From NCBI GenBank assembly GCA_000283635.1, contig HE613569.1, positions 1,885,501-1,949,500 on the forward strand: a stretch of 64,000 nucleotides of DNA. The letters are read 5' to 3'. Position 1 is the stretch's first letter; each line of letters starts with the position of its first letter. Positions 9,418 through 19,552 of this stretch are shown piece by piece. Source of the DNA: Streptococcus macedonicus ACA-DC 198. GTDB taxonomy: Bacteria > Bacillota > Bacilli > Lactobacillales > Streptococcaceae. A program made the translations under genes and the position numbers. The notes under the pieces are model-generated. The model saw nothing but the letters and a program-made list of their open reading frames with translations, was not told the DNA's origin and did not search any database.

Positions 9418-10770
9418 TTAATACTTAAATTTTTGGCGGTCAAGAGAAGTAAATTTCCCAGCACGTTGAAAAATTTTGCGTGATTTAAATATCGTTTGTT
9501 CCTTCGCTTCTCGGAGATAACCAACGCTTAAACGTTGATTTTGATAGTATTCATACTCTTTTCGCCAATTACCAAAAAATAGATCATCAACAAGATTAAT
9601 TCTATCTAGAATAATTAATCTCGACATTGTATAAGCACCTTTTAATGACCAATACATTCCCCTGTGTTTCATCCGATAGGTTATTTTTCGATGCTGACTC
9701 TCCATGACACCTATTCCTTTGGCTGATAAATTTCTTAATTTAGCAGGCTTTGTGTATTTGAAATTATTAAGAATTTTTCGGCGAAAATTAAAATAATTAT
9801 AGTGTTCTTCATCATCTCCATCAGCAATTAAAGACTCTACGGTGTCAAGAACGGTTTTCATCAATTCCCTTTTATGGCTATTGATTGCCTGAAAAGCTAG
9901 TTCTTTTAACTCGGCTGGATATTTTTTAAAAAATATTTTTATCTTTTCGTTTAGATGATAAGCATCCCAAAAGTGCTCGTGTATTTTAATGCCAAGCGCT
10001 TTTTTAATTTCTTGAAAAACTTTTGGAGTATAGCCTTTACCATTATCAGAATTAGTGATTAATATCGTCTCATCTGTAATCTCGTAATGATTATACAAAT
10101 AGTCTAGTAATTCTTCTTTTGCCTTTTCATAATTTGTGTGAATTATCTCATGCTTATTTTCCAAAACATAACGATTTTTAGCAATTTTTTTAGAACCTGT
10201 GTGAAGAAGAAAGTGTGCTAAATCAACATTTCTTTTGTCATCTCTAGCAGAATCTGATGATTTCACCATCACGCCATCGCCTTCAATATAAAGGATTTTT
10301 GGATTAATTTTCTTGGTCGGTTCTTCCTCTAGCCAAAAGCGAAATTTTTCTTTTTCAGATAGCAATTCCCCAGCTCGCTTAACGGCTTTTAAAACAGTAT
10401 CCTTAGTAATCTCAAGATGATAAAACTCTTTAACAAAATGACACACTTGACGATATGACATTACTGTAGCCATTTTAGCTACATGGCAAACCAATTCAGG
10501 AGAAAAACGCATGTACTTTTTGAGTCCTAGCCATTCATCAACAGGACAACGTGTTTTGCTTCCTTTTCTCCAGCGAGACCTTGAAAAAGTTACTTCTCCA
10601 AAAGTAAAAGCAACCGTTCTCTCTGTTTGATTGATACGTTTGTATCCAGCTATCCGCATTGCTGAGGCAATATTTGCATCATACGTTTCAACTCTTTTTA
10701 AAAAGTCATATTTACGTTTATCTTCTAATTCAATAACAAAACTCTTTTCATCAAATCTCATACCTGTCAT
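9418..10770 (-). CDS. ISLre2-family transposase
   Basis: A 450-residue protein of the UPF0236/ISLre2 transposase family. It has an N-terminal region with Arg-rich RSRWRKGSKTRCP, a central IEGDGVMVK segment, ITNSDNGKGYTP and the C-terminal GVMESQHRKITYRMKHRGMYWS block typical of the family. It is complete. I could not fix the element ends by eye. It separates the chromosomal rpmH region from the plasmid-like fic fragment, so it may mark an integration or rearrangement boundary. Confidence 0.85.
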   Translation of the reverse strand: MTGMRFDEKSFVIELEDKRKYDFLKRVETYDANIASAMRIAGYKRINQTERTVAFTFGEVTFSRSRWRKGSKTRCPVDEWLGLKKYMRFSPELVCHVAKMATVMSYRQVCHFVKEFYHLEITKDTVLKAVKRAGELLSEKEKFRFWLEEEPTKKINPKILYIEGDGVMVKSSDSARDDKRNVDLAHFLLHTGSKKIAKNRYVLENKHEIIHTNYEKAKEELLDYLYNHYEITDETILITNSDNGKGYTPKVFQEIKKALGIKIHEHFWDAYHLNEKIKIFFKKYPAELKELAFQAINSHKRELMKTVLDTVESLIADGDDEEHYNYFNFRRKILNNFKYTKPAKLRNLSAKGIGVMESQHRKITYRMKHRGMYWSLKGAYTMSRLIILDRINLVDDLFFGNWRKEYEYYQNQRLSVGYLREAKEQTIFKSRKIFQRAGKFTSLDRQKFKY

Positions 10771-10809
10771 ACAGATATTTTACCTAATTTTGGATAAACT
10801 ATCACAAAA

Positions 10810-10835
10810 AAACTCCTCATGGAAATGAAGAGTTT
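10810..10835 (-). terminator. Probable terminator downstream of fic
   Basis: A stem of about 11 bp (10810-10820 with 10825-10835, one G-U on the minus strand) with T-runs on both sides, so it could act in either direction. On the minus strand it lies about 90 bp beyond the fic C-terminal fragment. Confidence 0.55.
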
Positions 10836-10839
10836 TTAA

Positions 10840-10921
10840 ATATAACTATATTTATATTTGTGTTTATAATTATAGTTATATATATAATTATAAATATTTT
10901 TATAAACACAGTTATATATAA
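10840..10921. repeat. AT-rich repeat cluster (left member)
   Basis: Almost pure A/T with repeated TATAATTATA-like motifs and short dyads. An 18-bp stretch, TATATATAATTATAAATA, recurs in the cluster at 56,030-56,110 on the other side of the split fic gene. Similar clusters flank the ParA/RHH genes, suggesting operator or centromere-like sites of one original plasmid. Confidence 0.55.
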
Positions 10922-11335
10922 TTATAACGAAAAACCTTTTGTTTTGTTTGGCTTTTTATGGCTATCATCAGCACTTTTACTTTTTTTATTGATAACATCT
11001 CTGTCTTTGCTATCGTTTATTTTCCCTGCAAATCCTTTGTTTTTAAGGTAATTTGCATAAAATTTTTGTTCGCTAGCAAAATAATCAATTAAGGGTTGAT
11101 GGTTATCATAAGCTTGAAATTGTTCTAGTGCATTGTAATAGTCTGCTTTTCTGGTGTCATCAACAATGAATGGAGTTATTCCTTGTTTTAAGCATTCCTT
11201 GTAAAGAATTAAACGTCCTACACGACCATTACCATCAGCGAACGGATGAATTTGTTCAAAACGTGCATGAAATGATGCTAAGTAAGATAAGTCTTTTTCT
11301 TTTTTGAAATTATACCCTAAAAGAAGTGAATACAT
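10922..11335 (-). pseudogene. fic: C-terminal half of a Fic-domain protein
   Basis: 137 codons containing the Fic signature HPFADGNGRVGR (near residue 33 of the fragment), which binds ATP for AMPylation, and a Lys/Asp-rich tail. The N-terminal half, with the residues before this motif, is at 55,593-56,003. Joining the two across the AGTTT repeat restores the frame (VEET-MYSLLL) and a 274-codon gene. As it stands this half has no ribosome site and starts at an internal Met. Whether it is expressed is doubtful. Confidence 0.9.
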
Positions 11336-11382
11336 AGTTTGACCTAGTCAAGCATTTTTGTAACACTAGTGTATAAAATTTC

Positions 11383-12177
11383 TTACGCTGCACGACATCG
11401 TGCAGCATAAGGTGTAAGTCCACCGTTTGCACGATGTGGTCTTACGTGATTATATTTCCCATAAACAAATTCATAGAGCTTTTGGTCAAGAATGTCATTT
11501 GAATCAAACTTGTAGAGATAATAGAATTCGTGTTTGAGCGTATTGTAGAATCTTTCCATAACGGCATTGTCATATGGACAGCCTGCTTTGCTCATACTTT
11601 GTTGGACATAGTTTTTATCACAAAATTTATTGAATTCTTTTGCGGTAAATTGACGCCCTTGATCAGAATGCAGGATAATTCCTTTTGCTGGTTTTCGACG
11701 TTCTAGTGCGATTTTCAAGGTTTCCTTTGCCAACTCAGTATCGATATGACTGCTGTTTAATGATGCAACCACTTCACGACCGCAAAGGTCTATAATCGTG
11801 CAATTGTAACGCATTGTTCCATCTGGACGAGTTAAATATGTAAAATCAGTACACCATATTTTATTGGGTTCTTTTACATCAAATTCCCTATTCAGAAGGT
11901 TTGGAAAGATTTTATTGGCAGTTCCTTTTACATAGTTTGGTTTCTTTCGACGTGTGATGGAACGTAAGCCCAATTCATTCATAAAATGATGTATTGTCAG
12001 ATCTGAACGAATGCTTCCGATACCCTTAAGATAATCGTTCATCATTCGGTATCCAGGAACTCCATTTTCGCGGTGGTAGATTTCAACAATTTTACGTTGA
12101 ATCTCTGCCTTCTCCTGACGATAAGCATATTTTTTGTTTTTAAGATAATTATAGTAAGCATTTGGACAGATGTTCAT
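11383..12177 (-). CDS. IS3-family transposase OrfB (copy 1)
   Basis: 264 residues from the internal Met; the true product would be an OrfAB fusion made by -1 frameshifting. An N-terminal HTH_21-like region is followed by the integrase core with DDE residues in CTDFTYL, LHSDQGRQ and the Glu of NAVMERFYNTLKHE. It is intact, but its partner orfA has lost its start in this copy, so this copy may depend on copy 2 for transposition. Confidence 0.92.
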   Translation of the reverse strand: MNICPNAYYNYLKNKKYAYRQEKAEIQRKIVEIYHRENGVPGYRMMNDYLKGIGSIRSDLTIHHFMNELGLRSITRRKKPNYVKGTANKIFPNLLNREFDVKEPNKIWCTDFTYLTRPDGTMRYNCTIIDLCGREVVASLNSSHIDTELAKETLKIALERRKPAKGIILHSDQGRQFTAKEFNKFCDKNYVQQSMSKAGCPYDNAVMERFYNTLKHEFYYLYKFDSNDILDQKLYEFVYGKYNHVRPHRANGGLTPYAARCRAA

Positions 12178-12278
12178 TCTTCTAAGAAGCCATCTGACCC
12201 CAAATATCTGTTGATATTTCTGGATGAACTGGTACTGAGCTAATCGATTTCCTTCGCAAAGAATGCTGCCGCTTTTTT

Positions 12279-12527
12279 TTAAAAATCATTTTCCTTTTTG
12301 AGTTCTTCAATTTCTTTGCGTAGCTTTTTTGCAACTTCGTATGAATCAGATTCTTCCCGTTTTGTTGGGCTGTTATCGCATTCTTTGCGGTATTGCTGTA
12401 ACCAGTATGTCAGCGTGCCTTGTCCAAGATTATATTCTTCGGTCAGGCTTTTCTTGGTTCGTCCCTCTTCCAGATAGAGGCGAAGAACCTTTTGTTTGAG
12501 CTCAGGCTCGTAACGATTGTTTGTCTT
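12279..12527 (-). pseudogene. IS3-family OrfA (copy 1), start codon lost
   Basis: Colinear with the intact orfA at 54,111-54,359, but the ATG at the expected start reads AAG. The ribosome site and the rest of the frame, including the helix-turn-helix and the slippery T/A run where -1 frameshifting would join OrfB, are preserved. Confidence 0.8.
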
Positions 12528-12743
12528 TGTAACATCTCCTTGGATTATGTATGTATTTTACCAAACTATACACAGGTGTTACAACTTAATTATATCAGGT
12601 CACGTGCTATCCTAATCTTAAACCACTAAGAATTAGAAAGCGCACGACCTATATGACTTATAATAGCACACTTACAAAAGTTTTTGTTTATTTACTGACA
12701 ACCTAGTACCTATTACAACTGGCGCCATTGGCAGCCCAGTCGA

Positions 12744-13415
12744 CAAGAAAAACGTAGAGAATCCCTGAAACCTTATATTTTAGACGTTTGGAAAACCTTT
12801 TAATTTTATGGTTATCGTCCTATTACTGCTTATAGTCAACAAACCGACGGTCCGAAAGTATCTGAGTATATGACACTCAAATTGATGCGTGAATTAGGGA
12901 TTAAATCCCGCATGCAAAAACGTTATCGCAAACCCAAAACTGTTGTGACGGTTGATCAAAAACCCAATCTGATTAGACACTTGCATGATTTGAGCGGTGT
13001 TTAGCAAACAGATATCACTTATATTCAGTTGACTAATCACAGATGGGTCTATTTAGCGACCGTTTTGGATCCTGAGAAGAGAAAAGTATTGGGCGATACA
13101 ATGACAGCCGAGCTAGCCACAAGTGCCTTACAGATGTCGTTAGATAAGCATCGAAAGCCACTCATTATTCATTCAGATATGGGGTCACAATACACGAGTG
13201 CTGAGTTTAATATTAAATGCCAAAATTATGGCTTGAAACATTCATATTCACTCAAAGGCCATCCGTACGATAATGGCCGTATGGAATCGTTTCATTCAAT
13301 ATTGAAGCGTGAAGAGGTGTATCTGAAGGTATACCAAACATTAACTGAAGTCCAAGCAGCCATCGGTTGGTATATCAATTTTTATAATCGAAATCGTATC
13401 TCAAATGTTGCCTAA
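12744..13415 (+). pseudogene. Degenerate IS3-family transposase (different element)
   Basis: One plus-strand frame encodes the C-terminal two thirds of an IS3 OrfB: TDITYIQ, IHSDMGSQYTS and the DNGRMESFHSILKRE block carry the DDE residues. In-frame stops lie at 12,801 (TAA) and 13,002 (TAG, where the family has Trp in GVWQTDIT). There is no start or orfA. It is not related to the flanking IS copy beyond family level. The 12,602-12,743 stretch before it holds nothing I recognise. Confidence 0.85.
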
Positions 13416-13460
13416 GTAACTGAATAAAAATAGTCCAATTTATTGACTTCTAAGCAAAAA

Positions 13461-13496
13461 GGAAGAGATGATTTTTTAAATTATTTCATCTCTTCC
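13461..13496 (-). terminator. Terminator of the copper operon
   Basis: An 11-bp perfect stem (GGAAGAGATGA 13,461-13,471 with 13,486-13,496) with a U-run on the minus strand, about 70 bp after the tcrB-like stop codon. Confidence 0.85.
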
Positions 13497-13564
13497 TTTC
13501 CTGTGAAACTATTGTATTTTTACACGATAAGGTCATTCAATTATTTCATGTGCCAAATAACTGT

Positions 13565-15682
13565 TTATTTTGGCTCTAATTTCAATGTCATAGCATTGAT
13601 GGCAACAATTACAGTCGAAAGTGACATCAGGACGGCACCGACTGCTGGACTTAATGTTATGCCAATTGGTGCTAGTATTCCTGCAGCTATTGGGATCGCG
13701 ATAAAGTTATACCCTGCTCCCCATACCAAGTTTTGTTTCATTTTACGTGTCGTCTTGTTTGCTAACTCGATAAAGGATTCAATATCCCCTGGATCAGACT
13801 GAGTAAGGATAATATCCGCAGAATCCAAAGCTACTTGCGTTCCAGCTCCGATTGCAATACCTACGTCTGCCAAGGCAAGGGAAGGTGCGTCATTGACCCC
13901 GTCTCCCACCATGATAACCGTCTTGTTTTGGTTTTTCATGGACTCGACCAGCTTGTACTTATCTTTCGGAGATTGATTGGCTTGGTATTGAATACCTAGA
14001 ACTTCTGCAACTCCTTGTGCAGCTTCCTCGTTATCACCAGTAGCCATGAGTGGTTCAATTCCGTATTTTTTCAGCACCTCGATCAAGTTTCTGCTAGTTT
14101 CTTTCAGTTCATCTCCCAATGCGACAGCGCCGATTGCTTCATTATTTTCTACAAGGATACTTAAAGTAGCGCCTTTCGGAATATCCATACGCAATGCTTT
14201 TCCGTATGCCTTTTGGCTGATTAATTGATAGTGGTGGCCGTTCGCCTCCCCTTCTATTCCTGCTCCCGAAACGATTTCAATGGAGTCAAAGGAAACTGAC
14301 TTAATGCCTTTCGCTTCAGCGTGGTTCACAATCGATTGGGCAATCGGGTGACTGGAGCCCGCCTCTATACCCGCCAACAAGCCTGTAATTTCTTCTTCAG
14401 AATATTTATCACTCAAAACAGTGACGTCCAACACTTTAAATTCACCAGTTGTTAAAGTACCTGTTTTATCCAATACCATAACATCCGCTTTAGTAGTTAA
14501 TTCCAAAGCTTCTCTATTTTTAACCAGTAATCCTCGGCTTGCACCCAAACTAGTACTACGTGATACTACCAAGGGAATAGCAAGACCCAAAGCATGTGGG
14601 CAGGCAATAACTAACGCAGTCACAGTAAAGATAACGGCTGTAGGCAGATCCGCAATGATCATCCAGACTACTAGAGCGATTAAAGCTACTACAACGGCAA
14701 TGTAGAACAACCAGCTAGCTACTTTGTGAGCCACATTCTCTGCTCGAGATGGTTGGCTTTGTGCTTGGCTGATTAATGTCTGAACCTGAGAAATGAAGGA
14801 CTTATCGCCCGTCTGCTTTATTTCCACATAGAGGACTCCGCCACCATTGGTTGATCCACCGATGACCTCATCTCCGGGTTTTTTTTCAATTGGTTTCGAT
14901 TCCCCAGTCACAAGCGCTTCGTTTACACGGGATTCTCCGCGGATAATGATACCATCAGCTGGAACATTTTCTCCTGCTTGAACACGGATAACATCTCCAA
15001 TCTGAAGTTCAGACACAGGGCGAGTCTCAATCGAATCGTCTTCTAAAACAACATGAGCATCTTTCGGCACCAACTCAGCCAATGCTTTTTGCGCGTCCCC
15101 TGCTTCACCCAATGCCTTCATTTCAATCCAGTGTCCTAATAACATGATTAAAATTAACGTTGTAAACTCAAAGAAGAAGTCCATGACATGTTCTCCGGTC
15201 ACATATCGAGCGGCCACTGCGTAAACACTATAGGCATAAGAAACCGTTATTCCCAAAGTAATCAAGGACATCATGCCTGGAGCTTTTGAATTAAACTCAT
15301 CTTTCGCACCCATGTAGAATGGTTTTCCGCCATAAATGTATAGAATTGTTGCCAATACAGCTGCTACAACGTCTGCATAAGGAAAGATAATTTGGAAAGG
15401 CAACTGAATATCCATCATAGGCGTAATGAGTAAGATTGCAATTCCTAATGGGAGTGACTTCAAGAAAATCTCCTTAAAGCTACCGTGATGGTGGTGGGCA
15501 TGCCCTCCCATTGCGCCATGATCCATTTCACTGTGATCCATCGCACTATGATTCATCTTGCTGTGATCCATCTGACTGTGATCCATCTGACTATGTTCCA
15601 TTTCATTATGGTCGTGTTTTGAGTGATCCATGTCACCGTGATTATGATGACTATGTGACGAATGTTTTTTGTTATTCCTCAT
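13565..15682 (-). CDS. tcrB: Copper-translocating P1B-type ATPase (TcrB/CopB type)
   Basis: A 705-residue P-type ATPase that pumps copper out of the cell. Residues 1-68 are extraordinarily His/Met/Asp-rich (repeats of MDHS), a metal-binding tail typical of CopB/TcrB. The membrane metal site is CPH rather than CPC, which assigns it to the CopB subtype. Phosphorylation motif DKTGTLTTG, TGES and hinge GDGVNDAP are all present, so it looks functional. It is the last gene of a Y-A-Z-B operon whose order matches the enterococcal tcrYAZB copper-resistance locus. It is the only undamaged pump in the operon. Confidence 0.93.
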   Translation of the reverse strand: MRNNKKHSSHSHHNHGDMDHSKHDHNEMEHSQMDHSQMDHSKMNHSAMDHSEMDHGAMGGHAHHHHGSFKEIFLKSLPLGIAILLITPMMDIQLPFQIIFPYADVVAAVLATILYIYGGKPFYMGAKDEFNSKAPGMMSLITLGITVSYAYSVYAVAARYVTGEHVMDFFFEFTTLILIMLLGHWIEMKALGEAGDAQKALAELVPKDAHVVLEDDSIETRPVSELQIGDVIRVQAGENVPADGIIIRGESRVNEALVTGESKPIEKKPGDEVIGGSTNGGGVLYVEIKQTGDKSFISQVQTLISQAQSQPSRAENVAHKVASWLFYIAVVVALIALVVWMIIADLPTAVIFTVTALVIACPHALGLAIPLVVSRSTSLGASRGLLVKNREALELTTKADVMVLDKTGTLTTGEFKVLDVTVLSDKYSEEEITGLLAGIEAGSSHPIAQSIVNHAEAKGIKSVSFDSIEIVSGAGIEGEANGHHYQLISQKAYGKALRMDIPKGATLSILVENNEAIGAVALGDELKETSRNLIEVLKKYGIEPLMATGDNEEAAQGVAEVLGIQYQANQSPKDKYKLVESMKNQNKTVIMVGDGVNDAPSLALADVGIAIGAGTQVALDSADIILTQSDPGDIESFIELANKTTRKMKQNLVWGAGYNFIAIPIAAGILAPIGITLSPAVGAVLMSLSTVIVAINAMTLKLEPK

Positions 15683-15821
15683 TTTTAATTCCTCCTTATT
15701 ATAATTAGAGACTGATTTTAAAGTTTTAGAACTTTCTCATCTAACACTGCATATAATTCTCACGAAAAGGGTTCTATACTTTATCTCTAGCTACTATCTA
15801 TGAATAAATGGTATTCGTACT

Positions 15822-16028
15822 TTATGCACTTAATACTGAATAGTTAGTTTCTGCTAAAGCAGCATTGAGCGTTTCGGTATCAATCTCTGTTTGACTTTCA
15901 AGTACTGCTTTTTTAGTCGCTAAATCAACCTCTACAGATTCAACCCCTTCAATAGCTGAAAATCTTTCTTGTACCGTGTTCGCACAACCTGCACATTTTA
16001 CGCCATCTAATAAGACTTCTTTTTTCAT
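15822..16028 (-). CDS. tcrZ: Copper chaperone (TcrZ/CopZ)
   Basis: A 68-residue HMA-fold metallochaperone with the metal-binding motif KCAGCA (Cys12 and Cys15) and a ferredoxin-like pattern. It carries Cu(I) to the ATPases and to the CopY-type repressor. A run of AAAAAGGGG lies just before the ATG as ribosome site. It sits between tcrA and tcrB in the operon and looks intact. Confidence 0.92.
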   Translation of the reverse strand: MKKEVLLDGVKCAGCANTVQERFSAIEGVESVEVDLATKKAVLESQTEIDTETLNAALAETNYSVLSA

Positions 16029-16107
16029 TATTTTATTCCCCTTTTTTTATCTTCTCCTATTATATAGAATAGGAAGAAGTTTAAATCCCAGATAAGCTAC
16101 GTGTTTT

Positions 16108-18568
16108 CTAAACAACTGCTGGTTTGAATCGTCTTAACCGTAAAGCATTGAGCAAGACCGATACGGAGCTGAAACTCATGGCGAATGCCCCGCCAACATT
16201 GGACTCATCAATGGTCCGCCAAAAATATACAAAAGACCCATCGCAACTGGAATACCTACAAGGTTGTAAGCAAAAGCCCAGAACAAGTTTTGTTTAATTT
16301 TTCGTAGCGTTGCATGACTTAAATCAATCGCAGTCAATACAGCGGTTAAATCATTACGCATAAGGACAATATCAGCCGATTCAATCGCCACGTCTGTACC
16401 TGATCCAACTGCAATTCCAACATCTGCTTGAGCTAATGCGGGTGCATCGTTAATGCCGTCTCCAACCATCGCTACCTCCTTGCCTGCCTCTTGTAGTTTT
16501 TTGACTTCCTCTGCTTTATCTTCAGGTAATACTTCACTTAATACACTGTCTATACCCACTTGCTTAGCAATCGCTTTGGCTGTTCGTTTGTTATCTCCAG
16601 TAATCATGATTACTTCAACACCGCGTCTTCTAAGTTCTTTAACAGCCTTCATACTATTTTCCTTGAGTGTGTCAGCTACTGCGATAATTCCAGCTAGTTC
16701 TCCATCAACAGAGAGATACGTCGGTGTTTTTCCTTCGTCTGCTAAACGATCGGATTCTTTTTCCATGCTTGATAAATCAATCTTTTGCTCTAGCATCAGT
16801 TTACGGTTTCCACTGTACATATCTTTGCCCTCAATTTCAACTCGAATCCCGTGTCCAGGAATCGCTTCAAAATGATCTGGTTTAGCTAATATCATGTTCT
16901 CTTCTTTTGATTTCTGTACGATGGCTTCGCCTAATGGGTGTTCAGAACCTGTTTCACCGAAAGCTGCATAATATAAAATATTTTCTTTAGTAATAAGAGG
17001 AGTTACCAAAATATCCGTCACGATAGGTTTACCTTCTGTCAGTGTCCCTGTTTTATCAAATACAATCGTGTCTAAATTATGAGTGGTTTCTAACGCCTCA
17101 CCACTTTTTATCAAGACACCATGTTCTGCCCCTTTTCCGGTTCCAACCATAATACTTGTTGGAGTCGCCAAACCTAAGGCACAAGGACAAGCAATGACAA
17201 GGGTTGTTATGATAACGGATAAAACAAATATTCCAGATTGACCTACAATTAACCAAGCAATCCCTGCTAAAACGGCTAATGCTATAACAATCGGTACGAA
17301 ATATCCGGTAATGATATCGGCCATTCGAGCAATGGGTGCTTTAGACCCTTGAGCATCTTCTACTAATTTTATGATTTTAGATAGAGTTGTATCACTTCCC
17401 ACTCGAGTCGCGCGGTAATCAATGGAACCATTTTTATTGATACTAGCCCCAATAACCTCGTCTCCACTTTCCTTTTCCACGGGGATACTTTCTCCTGTCA
17501 GCATTGATTCATCGACTGAAGTGCGCCCCTCAACAACAACACCATCTACAGGCATACTTTCTCCCGGACGAACTCGAATAACATCTCCTAAAGCGACTTC
17601 GTCCACAGTAATCTCTTGTTCCACACCATTACGTATTACTCGAGCTGTTTTAGGAGCCAAGTTAACTAATTTTTCAATAGCTGAGGACATTTGCCCCTTT
17701 GAGCGTTCTTCTAAAAATAGCCCTAATGTATGGAGCGTCAAGATAACTCCAGTTACTTCATAATAAAGTAAATTGGAAAAGTTGCCGTAACCCAGGCCTG
17801 TCTCAATTGTCGCAGCAAGGCTGTAAACAAATGCAGACGCCGTACCAAGCGCAATCAGGGGGATCCATATTTGGGTGACCTTTAAATAAAGTTTTAAATC
17901 CCTTCTGGAAATATTCCCAGCTTACTACCATTATCGGCAAAGTCAGAATAAGTTGTAAAAGAGAAAAATTAAATGCATTTATCATTGGGTCAACGATATT
18001 TGGTAGAGGCATACCTACCATTGGACCCATAGATATAATTAATACAGGGATTGTAAATATAATGGATATCCCAAAACGATTTGAAAGTTGCTTCATTCTT
18101 TTTTATCACGCTTCTCTGCTCGTGAATTATCTTGAGTATCCGTAGTCTCTAATACGGCTGCATAACCACTATTGGATACAGCACCAGTCACATCAGATAC
18201 TGAAATTGCTGACGGGTTATAGGAAACTTGCATTTTTTCTGTCGCTAAATTGACTGAAGCTTTATCTACGCCCGACAACTTTCCGACGGCTTTTTCAATT
18301 GTCTGTGCACAGGATGCGCAGGTCATCCCTTCAATTGCAAAGGTTTGCGTCTTTCCCTCTTGGGCAATCAGTTCATACCCTGAATCATCCAACGCTTTTT
18401 GTAGATTTTTACCGAAAAAGTTGGTTCATTGTATTCTATACTCAACTTTTCTGTTGCTAGGTTCATGGAAGCCTGTGTGACCCCACGTACTTTTTTTGCC
18501 GCTTTTTCTACTGTCTGCGCACAAGACGCACAGGTCATACCTTCTATGGCAAACGATTTATTCTCCAA
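16108..18568 (-). pseudogene. tcrA: Copper P-type ATPase TcrA/CopA with four frameshifts
   Basis: A P1B ATPase of the CopA type: two N-terminal heavy-metal domains (GMTCASC twice), membrane CPC motif (ACPCALG), DKTGTLTEG and GDGINDAP. Reading it requires four one-base frame changes, each in a homopolymer: an A-run near 18,406-18,410, an A-run near 18,099-18,104, an extra C (minus strand) near 17,858-17,862, and a missing G (minus strand) near 16,188-16,191. Corrected, it ends at 16,108 with LRLRRFKPAVV. The pattern fits either a decayed gene or homopolymer errors in the assembly. If the errors are sequencing artefacts the operon is intact. Confidence 0.85.
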
Positions 18569-18580
18569 TTTTTTCGCTCC

Positions 18581-19036
18581 TTATTCTCCATGATGATGTA
18601 AATGGCAATCGCATTGCCCTTCTGTACACTGACAATCCACTTCTTCTACTGCGAAAGCTTTTTTCATCTCTAATATTTCTTCTAGTCGCTGGATATCATC
18701 GAAGCTTAAGACATGATTTTCAATGATACTCCCTACTGCATTCCCGACATTCTTTCGACAAATACGGTTGAAAATATCGTCTGTATACTTTCCTACGGCT
18801 TCTTTCTCTTCAATATTGGCAGTATAAATAAATTTTCTACCTTCTTTCTCTGTATTTAGTACGCCTTTTTCAACCAGTCGACCTAAGAGCGTTTTGATAG
18901 TGGCTTGTTTCCAGTCCATTTTTTCTTTCAATATGGAGATGACTTCTTTACTAGTCACTCGACCATTCGCCCAGACTACACGCATAACTTCCCATTCAGT
19001 ATCTGTGATATGAGGGCTAACTACTATTGTACTTAT
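18581..19036 (-). CDS. tcrY: Copper-responsive repressor (TcrY/CopY); start codon altered
   Basis: A BlaI/CopY-family winged-helix repressor of the copper operon, with the C-terminal copper/zinc site C-x-C-x4-C-x-C (CQCTEGQCDC) followed by a His-rich tail. The frame extends upstream of the first ATG (18,985): the N-terminal helix SPHITDTEWEVM is coded but begins with ATA at 19,034-19,036, eight bases after AAGGAGG. The ribosome site implies that ATA replaces an ancestral ATG. Starting at 18,985 would delete part of the DNA-binding domain. Repression may therefore be weak or lost. Confidence 0.85.
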   Translation of the reverse strand: MSTIVVSPHITDTEWEVMRVVWANGRVTSKEVISILKEKMDWKQATIKTLLGRLVEKGVLNTEKEGRKFIYTANIEEKEAVGKYTDDIFNRICRKNVGNAVGSIIENHVLSFDDIQRLEEILEMKKAFAVEEVDCQCTEGQCDCHLHHHGE

Positions 19037-19057
19037 TCTCTTTTCCTCCTTATTGTC

Positions 19058-19115
19058 TACATGCGTAAACGTAAATGTTTGAGATAAGTTTACTATTGTA
19101 AACCATTCTTGTCAA
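19058..19115 (-). promoter_or_regulatory. Copper-operon promoter with two cop-box-like operators
   Basis: TTGACA (19,110-19,115), a 17-bp spacer and TAAACT (19,087-19,092) on the minus strand. A perfect dyad GTTTAC-TATT-GTAAAC (19,088-19,103) overlaps the -10, and TACATGCGTA lies at 19,058-19,067. Each differs from the CopY box TACAnnTGTA at one position. The two-box arrangement matches known cop/tcr promoters. Confidence 0.75.
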
Positions 19116-19192
19116 GTCTTTTTAAAATAAATGTAACCATCTTGTTTTTTAAATAAATATAACCAGCTATTATTGCCTTTGTTTTCCTATCT

Positions 19193-19552
19193 TTACCCAA
19201 TGATTGGGATCCCATTAATCAGCAAGCTCACATCTCCACGATCTACTCTAGAGGAATCTGGGAACACTTGGTGAACTACCTCATAAGAAGAAGTTCCTCC
19301 TGAGATATCCTTATTTCTAAAGGCTTCTAAAGTCACTTTTTTCCCATCTTCTCGCTCTAATAAAACTTGAGCCACCCCGTCTTCTCCTCTAAGCCATTGA
19401 GAAGCTAAAAAAGGCGTTCCGGTCAAACGTGAAAACTCGACTTTGACTTGCTTAAATTCTTTGTCCGTTAATAGTTGCTCTTCCAATACTGCTAAATTTA
19501 TTCGGTTCAAATGGCCTCTAAAGTTTTGCCAAAGTGCTTCTTCCGACTTCAA
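19193..19552 (-). pseudogene. hsdR: N-terminal fragment of type I restriction subunit HsdR
   Basis: 119 codons match the N-terminal end of HsdR (FRGHLNRINLAVLEEQLLTDKE, then GDVSLLINGIPII), the part leading into the nuclease domain; the protein is normally about 1,000 residues. It stops right after NGIPII, before the nuclease residues. The 5' edge is a junction: the only start is a TTG, and the preceding DNA belongs to another gene fragment. No other hsd gene is present. Non-functional debris. Confidence 0.8.

Larger units (their letters stand above)
11341..12601 (-). mobile_element. IS3-family element, copy 1
   Basis: 1,261 bp, with imperfect terminal inverted repeats of about 35 bp (GACCTAGTCAAGCATTTTT at one end, GACCTGATATAATTAAG at the other, both running into TTGTAACAC..GTGTATA). 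It differs from copy 2 (53,173-54,433) at about six positions by my reading. One of these removes the orfA start codon. Confidence 0.9.

Noticed and set aside
10860-11051. Plus-strand hydrophobic frame over the AT-rich repeats
   Set aside because: Hydrophobic composition comes from the AT-rich repeats; it overlaps the fic C-terminus in antisense and lacks a ribosome site.
13443-13802. Plus-strand frame after the IS3 remnant
   Set aside because: It overlaps the copper-operon terminator and the 3' end of tcrB, has no ribosome site, and shows no family resemblance.
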